DNA of 20,048 nt from an uncultured Paracoccaceae bacterium (GTDB lineage: Bacteria; Pseudomonadota; Alphaproteobacteria; Rhodobacterales; Rhodobacteraceae). The position numbers and the translations under genes are program-made. Shown in pieces: positions 15,709 to 20,048 of the stretch (positions are counted from its first letter, which is position 1; every line of letters starts with the position of its first letter). The notes under the pieces are model-generated. The model had not been told where the DNA came from. It saw only the letters and a list, made by a program, of their open reading frames with translations, and searched no databases. The stretch covers positions 1 to 20,048 of the forward strand of contig CALESR010000092.1 in assembly GCA_937907485.1 (NCBI GenBank). The letters are read 5' to 3'.

Positions 15709-16159
15709 CGGCAAGTCGCCCGTACCAGGTTGGATCGTCCGACAGGATTTCGACGCGCCTCCCCTCGCCCTCCAACGAAAACTGCAATGTGAGAGCCTGT
15801 TTCGGGCGGTCCTGTCCCAGCTTTTCCGGCCACTCGACCAGACAGAGCGCGGACTCGAAAGCCTCGGTCAGACCCAGCTCGATGGCTTCGTCAGGGTGCG
15901 TCAGGCGGTAAAGATCGGCGTGCCAGACCTCGCCCAGCGGGGCGTCATAGGCCTGCACCAAGGTGAATGTCGGGGACGGCACGTCTTCGTCCACGCCCAG
16001 CGCCTTGATTACCCCGCGGGCGAAATGGGTCTTGCCCGCGCCGATCTGCCCTTCGAGCAGCAGGACATCGCCGGTCCGGACCACGGCCGCGAAGGCGCGC
16101 GCCAAGGCATCGGTCGCCTCGGCGTCAGGCAGGAAGATCGGGGCGTGAACGGGCGTCAT
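15701..16159 (-). CDS. tsaE: tRNA t6A synthesis ATPase TsaE
   Basis: A 152-residue P-loop ATPase that supports the TsaB-TsaD complex in making threonylcarbamoyladenosine at position 37 of ANN-decoding tRNAs. The Walker A motif is EGQIGAGKTHFARG (about 36-49), followed by PSPTFTLVQAY and the HADLYRL segment, all typical. The start at 16159 gives the usual family length; the longer open frame runs antisense to hslV. It heads the minus-strand run tsaE-addB-addA-trxA and is divergent from hslV across 102 bases. In many alphaproteobacteria I recall cell-wall recycling genes amgK and murU between tsaE and addB; here the two genes overlap directly. Confidence 0.94.
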   Translation of the reverse strand: MTPVHAPIFLPDAEATDALARAFAAVVRTGDVLLLEGQIGAGKTHFARGVIKALGVDEDVPSPTFTLVQAYDAPLGEVWHADLYRLTHPDEAIELGLTEAFESALCLVEWPEKLGQDRPKQALTLQFSLEGEGRRVEILSDDPTWYGRLADV

Positions 16160-16204
16160 GCCCGACAGCTTAGCGCCGCACCTGCTGCGCCGCCAGAGGG
16201 GGTT

Positions 16205-16235
16205 CTTGCGGCCACGCGCCCCCGCCGCCATATAG
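16205..16235 (+). promoter_or_regulatory. Possible heat-shock promoter of hslVU
   Basis: CTTG (16205-16208) and CCATATAG (16228-16235) lie upstream of hslV. They resemble the CTTG and C-TAT elements of alphaproteobacterial sigma-32 promoters. The spacing is one or two bases longer than usual, so the assignment is weak; it is helped by the known heat-shock control of hslVU. Confidence 0.35.
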
Positions 16236-16261
16236 GGGCGAGACAACCGAAAGGGCATTCC

Positions 16262-16816
16262 ATGGCGGACGACAGGTTCCCCGGCTGGCACGGCACGACG
16301 ATACTGGCGGTGCGGCGCGGCGGCGAGGTGGTGGTGGCCGGTGACGGCCAGGTCAGCCTGGGCCAGACGGTCATCAAGGGCACCGCCCGCAAGGTGCGGC
16401 GGATCGGGCCTGAGGGGCGCGTGGTCGTCGGCTTTGCCGGATCGACCGCCGATGCCTTTACCCTGCTGGAACGGCTGGAGAAAAAGCTGGAGGCGAACCC
16501 CGGTCAATTGGCGCGGGCCTGTGTCGATCTGGCCAAGGACTGGCGGATGGACAAATACCTGCGCAATCTGGAGGCCATGCTGATCGTCACCGACGGCGCC
16601 GACCTCTTGGTGGTCACGGGCGCCGGTGACGTGCTGGAGCCCGAGCATGACGTGGCGGCCATCGGTTCAGGCGGCAACTTTGCCGCCGCCGCCGCGCGGG
16701 GGCTGATGGAAACCACGCTGCCCGCCGAGCAGATCGCCCACAAGGCGATGGCGATTGCCGCGTCGATCTGTGTCTATACAAACGGCAATCTGACGGTGGA
16801 GACGATCACCAAATGA
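16262..16816 (+). CDS. hslV: ATP-dependent protease subunit HslV
   Basis: The 184-residue proteolytic subunit of the HslVU (ClpQY) protease, a proteasome-like dodecamer in the cytoplasm. The N-terminus MADDRFPGWHG is a short propeptide; cleavage before T12 would expose the catalytic threonine of TTILAVRR. The segments VVVAGDGQVSLGQTVIKG, GFAGSTADAFTL and AIGSGGNFA are typical of the family. The start at 16262 has AAAGGG about 8 bases upstream; a very long in-frame extension upstream is antisense to addB and tsaE. Its stop overlaps the hslU start (ATGA at 16813-16816), so the subunits are made together. Confidence 0.97.
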   Translation: MADDRFPGWHGTTILAVRRGGEVVVAGDGQVSLGQTVIKGTARKVRRIGPEGRVVVGFAGSTADAFTLLERLEKKLEANPGQLARACVDLAKDWRMDKYLRNLEAMLIVTDGADLLVVTGAGDVLEPEHDVAAIGSGGNFAAAAARGLMETTLPAEQIAHKAMAIAASICVYTNGNLTVETITK

Positions 16817-18111
16817 CCGACCTGACCCCGCGCGAGATTGTCAGTGAACTCGACCGTTTCATCATCGGTCAGGCCGAGGCCAAGCGGGCGGTTGCCGTCG
16901 CCCTGCGCAACCGCTGGCGGCGCAAGCAGCTCAGCGCCGATCTGCGCGATGAGGTGTATCCAAAGAACATTCTGATGATTGGCCCCACCGGCGTCGGCAA
17001 GACGGAAATCAGCCGCCGTCTGGCCAAGCTGGCGCGCGCGCCCTTTCTGAAGGTCGAAGCGACGAAATTCACCGAGGTCGGCTATGTCGGCCGCGATGTC
17101 GACAGCATCATCCGCGATCTGGTCGACGCGGCCATGGCCATGACGCGCGAGCAGATGCGCGACGATGTGCGCGCCAAGGCGCAGGCCAATGCCGAAGAGC
17201 GGGTGCTGGATGCGATAGCCGGCAAGGAATCGCGCTCGGGCACGCGGGATCTGTTTCGCAAGAAGCTGCGCGCCGGCGAGCTGGACGATACGGTAATCGA
17301 GCTGGAAATCACCGATGCCGCGCCGGCGATGCCGATGCTGGACATGCCGGGGATGCAGGCGCAGGGGCTGAATCTGGGCGATCTCTTTGGCAAGGCCTTT
17401 GGCGGGCGAACCACGCGCAAACGGCTGACGGTGGCCGAAAGCCACGATCTGCTGTTGAGCGAAGAGGCCGACAAGCTGCTGGATCAGGAGGCGGTCAAGG
17501 CCGCGGCGCTGGAAGCGGTCGAGCAGAACGGCATCGTGTTCCTTGATGAAATCGACAAGATCTGCGCCCGCGCCGAAACCCGCGGCGCCGATGTCAGCCG
17601 TGAAGGCGTGCAGCGCGACCTGCTGCCGCTGATCGAGGGCACGACGGTCAGCACCAAATACGGCCCGGTCAAGACCGACCACATCCTGTTCATCGCCTCG
17701 GGGGCGTTTCATGTGGCGAAACCCTCGGACCTGCTGCCCGAATTGCAGGGCCGCTTGCCGATCCGGGTGGAACTGCGCGCGCTGACCGAGGCGGATTTCG
17801 TCCGCATCCTGACCGAGACCGACAACGCGCTGACCCGGCAATATGCCGCGCTGATGGCGACCGAGTCGGTGACGGTCACCTTCACCGAGGACGGCATCAA
17901 GGCGCTGGCCGCGATCGCTGCCGAGGTGAACCGCGCCGTCGAGAATATCGGCGCGCGCAGGCTCTATACCGTGCTGGAACGGGTGTTCGAGGAGCTGAGC
18001 TTTGCCGCGCCGGATCGCGGCGGGCAATCGGTGGTGGTGGATGCCGCCTTTGTCGAGACCAATATCGGCGCATTGTCGCGGTCGGCCGATCTGAGCCGGT
18101 ATGTCCTCTGA
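16813..18111 (+). CDS. hslU: ATPase subunit HslU of the HslVU protease
   Basis: A 432-residue AAA+ unfoldase that recognises substrates and feeds them into HslV. The Walker A motif GPTGVGKTE, the pore segment GYVGRD, Walker B IVFLDEIDKI, the arginine-rich GARRLYTVLE sensor-2 region and the C-terminal LSRYVL tail that docks into HslV are all present. The intermediate (I) domain lies at about residues 100-230 and carries the usual charged and methionine-rich insert. Length is normal for the family. It overlaps hslV by 4 bases and the PACE gene by 11 bases, so the three genes form one translationally coupled unit. Confidence 0.98.
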   Translation: MTDLTPREIVSELDRFIIGQAEAKRAVAVALRNRWRRKQLSADLRDEVYPKNILMIGPTGVGKTEISRRLAKLARAPFLKVEATKFTEVGYVGRDVDSIIRDLVDAAMAMTREQMRDDVRAKAQANAEERVLDAIAGKESRSGTRDLFRKKLRAGELDDTVIELEITDAAPAMPMLDMPGMQAQGLNLGDLFGKAFGGRTTRKRLTVAESHDLLLSEEADKLLDQEAVKAAALEAVEQNGIVFLDEIDKICARAETRGADVSREGVQRDLLPLIEGTTVSTKYGPVKTDHILFIASGAFHVAKPSDLLPELQGRLPIRVELRALTEADFVRILTETDNALTRQYAALMATESVTVTFTEDGIKALAAIAAEVNRAVENIGARRLYTVLERVFEELSFAAPDRGGQSVVVDAAFVETNIGALSRSADLSRYVL

Positions 18112-18532
18112 CCTGTCACCCGTTGCGCGGCGCGTGGTCTATGCGCTGTTGTTCGAGGGGATCGGGCTGGCTGTCAGCACGGCCGGTCTGATGCTGTTTT
18201 CGGGAACCGATGCGCTGACCGCCAGCACGGCGTCCCTGGGCACGATGACCATCGCGCTGATCTATAACTATGTCTTCAACTGGGCCTTCGAAACCTGGGA
18301 GCGCCGACAACCGATCCGGGGCCGCCCCTGGCGGGTGCGGTTGATCCACGGCGCGCTGTTCGAATTCGGCCTGGTGGTGCTGATGGTGCCCTTCCTGGCC
18401 TGGTGGATGCAGATCGGCCTTGTCGAGGCGCTGGTCTATGACATCGGCCTCGTGGTGTTCTTTGCCGTCTATACGCTGGGCTTTACCTTGGCCTTCGACA
18501 AGATCTTTGGCCTGCCGCAGTCGGCGCGTTAA
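18101..18532 (+). CDS. PACE-family efflux protein (bacterial transmembrane pair)
   Basis: A 143-residue inner-membrane protein with four membrane helices at about 11-31, 40-60, 78-102 and 110-133, built as two tandem pairs. It fits the PACE family of small drug/H+ antiporters, whose characterised member AceI exports chlorhexidine. The first pair has R11-VVY-ALLFE19, where the usual His is Tyr, and NYVFNWAFE. The second has an intact RLIHGALFE and YTLGFTLAFDKIF. E19 matches the glutamate proposed for proton coupling. The natural substrate is unknown. The ATG lies 11 bases inside hslU, and the stop codon overlaps that of the convergent thioesterase gene in TTAA (18529-18532). Confidence 0.82.
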   Translation: MSSDLSPVARRVVYALLFEGIGLAVSTAGLMLFSGTDALTASTASLGTMTIALIYNYVFNWAFETWERRQPIRGRPWRVRLIHGALFEFGLVVLMVPFLAWWMQIGLVEALVYDIGLVVFFAVYTLGFTLAFDKIFGLPQSAR

Positions 18533-18957
18533 CTGGCCATCAGATGCGGGGCCAGACGCGCACGAACCGCGTCCGGCATCGGGGCCGAGGCGCGGGTTTT
18601 CGGGTCAAAGAACACTTCGGTCAGGTCATAGGTCGCATGCAGCGCGCCGGTTTCCACATGGATCATCCGCAGGTGAAAGGTCACGCTGCGATTGCCGATG
18701 CGGCGCACGGCGCCGTCGATGACAAAGCCGTCGCCGGCCCGCAATTCCTTGATGAAGTTGGTTTCGGCCTTGGCCGAGACAATGTGGATGCCGAACTCGC
18801 CCAGCAGCCACGAGATCGGCACACCCATCGAGGTGTAAAGAAAGAAGGTCGCATCATCAAAGAACGGCGCGTAATGGCGCACGTTCATGTGGCCGAAGAT
18901 GTCGTGGTGCCAGGGGTGCACCACGCCGCGCAGCAGTTCGGGGCGGGAGTCAGGCAT
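18529..18957 (-). CDS. Hotdog-fold acyl-CoA thioesterase
   Basis: A 142-residue protein of the 4-hydroxybenzoyl-CoA thioesterase type, expected to hydrolyse an acyl-CoA or acyl-ACP thioester in the cytoplasm. The active-site segment HHDIFGHMNVRHY has D19 at the position of the catalytic aspartate in the family pattern D-x-x-GH-x-N. The later segments FIKELRAGDGFVIDGAVRRI and VTFHLRMIH fit the hotdog strands. The substrate cannot be told from the sequence. Its start overlaps the end of the upstream membrane-protein gene by 8 bases, so both are probably on one transcript. No terminator separates it from the convergent PACE gene. Confidence 0.87.
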   Translation of the reverse strand: MPDSRPELLRGVVHPWHHDIFGHMNVRHYAPFFDDATFFLYTSMGVPISWLLGEFGIHIVSAKAETNFIKELRAGDGFVIDGAVRRIGNRSVTFHLRMIHVETGALHATYDLTEVFFDPKTRASAPMPDAVRARLAPHLMAS

Positions 18958-19747
18958 TGAGGCTGCGTTTCTGGATGAAGAGGCCGTAGATCGTGGTCAG
19001 GATGGAAACTCCGACCATCACCAGCCCCCATTGCACGATGAGTTGCAGGACGAACCCCGCAACAGGCGCGGCGACTAACAGCATCGCGGTGAGCCAATTG
19101 AGCAGCGCGCTGACAGCAACGCTGACGATGGCGAGGATCAGCACTGTGCCGCTGGCGTTTGCGGTGGCCGACCAGGCCTCGCCAATGGCAATGCGCGGAC
19201 CAAGCGCCGAGGAAGGCAGAATGAGTGACAGTCGATAAGCGATGATCAGCAGCGGAACATAGAGGACAATCGTGATGATCGCGACCACGAGCGTCCGATT
19301 GACTCCAGCCCTTGTAAGAATCGCACCCAGAAAGCCGGCGATGAATCCCAGCGCGATGGCTATCAGAATTACGATGAATGTCACCAAAAGCCCCGCGGCG
19401 AAATAACGGCCAACCGCACCAGCGTTGAACCGCGCTCCCATGGCGCCGGGATATTCCTCGAGCAGGATGAACCGGTGCCAGGCGGTTGCGGTCCAGAGGA
19501 AGGCAATGATGCCGAAAACCATGAAGACGATGATCACGGGCCAGAACCCGGCCGGTGCCGCAAGACTGCCGCTCGCCTCAATCCCGGCTGCCCATTCGTT
19601 CAATCCGGCAATCGAACCGAATTTAATGAATTCATAGGCCGAAGCCGCCGGCCAAACCGCCAGAATCGGAAGGGAAATGCGGATCGCGGCGCCGAGGTTG
19701 CCCAGCACCATGCGCACCGCGTGAAGAAAAATCTTTAGCCCCAACAT
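18950..19747 (-). CDS. Multi-pass membrane protein of unknown function
   Basis: I do not recognise a characterised family. The 265-residue product is very hydrophobic, with about six membrane segments, at roughly 18-40, 68-92, 112-145, 150-175, 198-220 and 225-255. Two polar motifs stand out: WHRFILLEEYPG after the second segment, and YRLSLILPSSALG after the fourth; they may mark the functional face. By eye the gene is less GC-rich than its neighbours, partly because of many Ile and Met codons. The start at 19747 is supported by AAGGGG 6 bases upstream, and that site sits inside a perfect inverted repeat. The longer frame to 19864 lacks support. It overlaps the thioesterase gene by 8 bases and is divergent from argG. 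Confidence 0.8.
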   Translation of the reverse strand: MLGLKIFLHAVRMVLGNLGAAIRISLPILAVWPAASAYEFIKFGSIAGLNEWAAGIEASGSLAAPAGFWPVIIVFMVFGIIAFLWTATAWHRFILLEEYPGAMGARFNAGAVGRYFAAGLLVTFIVILIAIALGFIAGFLGAILTRAGVNRTLVVAIITIVLYVPLLIIAYRLSLILPSSALGPRIAIGEAWSATANASGTVLILAIVSVAVSALLNWLTAMLLVAAPVAGFVLQLIVQWGLVMVGVSILTTIYGLFIQKRSLNA

Positions 19748-19751
19748 GGCA

Positions 19752-19780
19752 TGCCCCTTACAACCTGTGGTTAAGGGGCA
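19752..19780 (-). promoter_or_regulatory. Hairpin covering the ribosome binding site
   Basis: TGCCCCTTA (19752-19760) and TAAGGGGCA (19772-19780) form a perfect 9-bp inverted repeat around an 11-base spacer. In the minus-strand transcript the second arm contains AAGGGG, the ribosome binding site of the unknown membrane protein, and ends 4 bases before its ATG. Inner bases ACC and GGT could lengthen the stem. As DNA it could equally be an operator with dyad symmetry. Confidence 0.55.
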
Positions 19781-19809
19781 GTTTTCCGGTGTCTGGCGGA
19801 CAAAGTCAA
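19780..19809 (-). promoter_or_regulatory. Possible promoter of the membrane protein-thioesterase pair
   Basis: On the minus strand a good -35 box TTGACT (19804-19809) is followed after 18 bases by a weak -10 box AAAACT (19780-19785). Transcription would start inside or just before the hairpin that covers the ribosome binding site. Confidence 0.3.
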
Positions 19810-19822
19810 TCGCGGCGAGGTG

Positions 19823-19851
19823 TTGCGCGACAGGGGCAAAGGGGGTAGCAG
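19823..19851 (+). promoter_or_regulatory. Possible argG promoter
   Basis: TTGCGC (19823-19828) and TAGCAG (19846-19851) are separated by 17 bases and end 28 bases before the argG start. Both boxes are imperfect matches to the sigma-70 consensus. Confidence 0.35.
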
Positions 19852-19879
19852 AAGCGCGTTCCAATCACGGGAGTTTCGC

Positions 19880-20048
19880 ATGTCCGCGCCCAAGAAAGTC
19901 GTGCTGGCCTATTCCGGCGGTCTCGACACCTCGATCATCCTGAAATGGCTGCAAACCGAATATGGCTGCGAGGTCATCACCTTTACCGCCGACCTCGGTC
20001 AGGGCGAAGAGCTGGAACCGGCGCGCCAGAAGGCGCTGCTGATGGGGA
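19880..20048 (+). CDS. argG: Argininosuccinate synthase, N-terminal part
   Basis: The gene runs off the right edge; 56 codons are visible. Argininosuccinate synthase joins citrulline and aspartate using ATP, the penultimate step of arginine synthesis. The visible N-terminus MSAPKKVVLAYSGGLDTSII contains the ATP-pyrophosphatase P-loop SGGLDTS, and FTADLGQGEEL follows as in the family. The start at 19880 has GGGAG about 6 bases upstream. It is divergent from the unknown membrane protein across 132 bases. Confidence 0.95.
   Translation, partial: MSAPKKVVLAYSGGLDTSIILKWLQTEYGCEVITFTADLGQGEELEPARQKALLMG

Noticed and set aside
15029..16261. Large N-terminal extension of hslV
   Set aside because: The extension is antisense to addB and tsaE; hslV has its own ribosome binding site and typical propeptide at 16262.
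16774..18027. Long minus-strand open frame across hslU
   Set aside because: It is antisense to hslU and has no recognisable motifs.

Overview
The window looks like ordinary chromosome from a high-GC alphaproteobacterium of the Rhodobacteraceae (Rhodobacter/Paracoccus type). The clearest marks are the divergent regB / senC-regA redox cluster, the alphaproteobacterial tsaE-addB-addA-trxA block, and HslV with its short propeptide. Genes are packed with many 4-11 base overlaps, and there is no gene-free stretch over 300 bases. I saw no tRNA, rRNA, CRISPR array, insertion sequence or prophage gene.

Layout. Bases 1-252 are a lower-GC edge without a confident gene; they end in an imperfect hairpin and a strong rho-independent terminator. 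From 253 to 2231 (minus) lie ferrochelatase hemH and an NDUFAF5/BioC-like methyltransferase. From 2230 to 4616 (plus) a tight operon encodes a ComF-like phosphoribosyltransferase, glutaredoxin 3, a Nit-type amidohydrolase and a MarR regulator. From 4686 to 7440 lies the redox-sensing two-component cluster: regA and senC on minus, regB on plus. A three-PAS membrane protein without a kinase domain (7514-9073) follows regB. From 9128 to 16159 (minus) run tsaE, addB, addA and trxA. From 16262 to 18532 (plus) are hslV, hslU and a PACE-type efflux protein. From 18529 to 19747 (minus) are a hotdog thioesterase and a multi-pass membrane protein of unknown function. The window ends inside argG (plus).

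How the genes fit together. RegB senses redox state through quinone and a cysteine and phosphorylates RegA. SenC supplies copper to the cytochrome oxidase whose activity feeds that signal. HemH, glutaredoxin, thioredoxin and the Nit amidase give the neighbourhood a heme/thiol/redox flavour. AddAB repairs double-strand breaks, TsaE works in tRNA t6A synthesis, and HslVU is the heat-shock protease.

I found no clear undescribed system. The observations most worth checking are regulatory: a RegA-like box and a mirrored divergent promoter between senC and regB, a hairpin that covers the ribosome binding site of the unknown membrane protein, the kinase-less PAS protein next to regB (possibly DivL-like), the PACE gene overlapping hslU, and the hairpin-plus-terminator element at the left edge.
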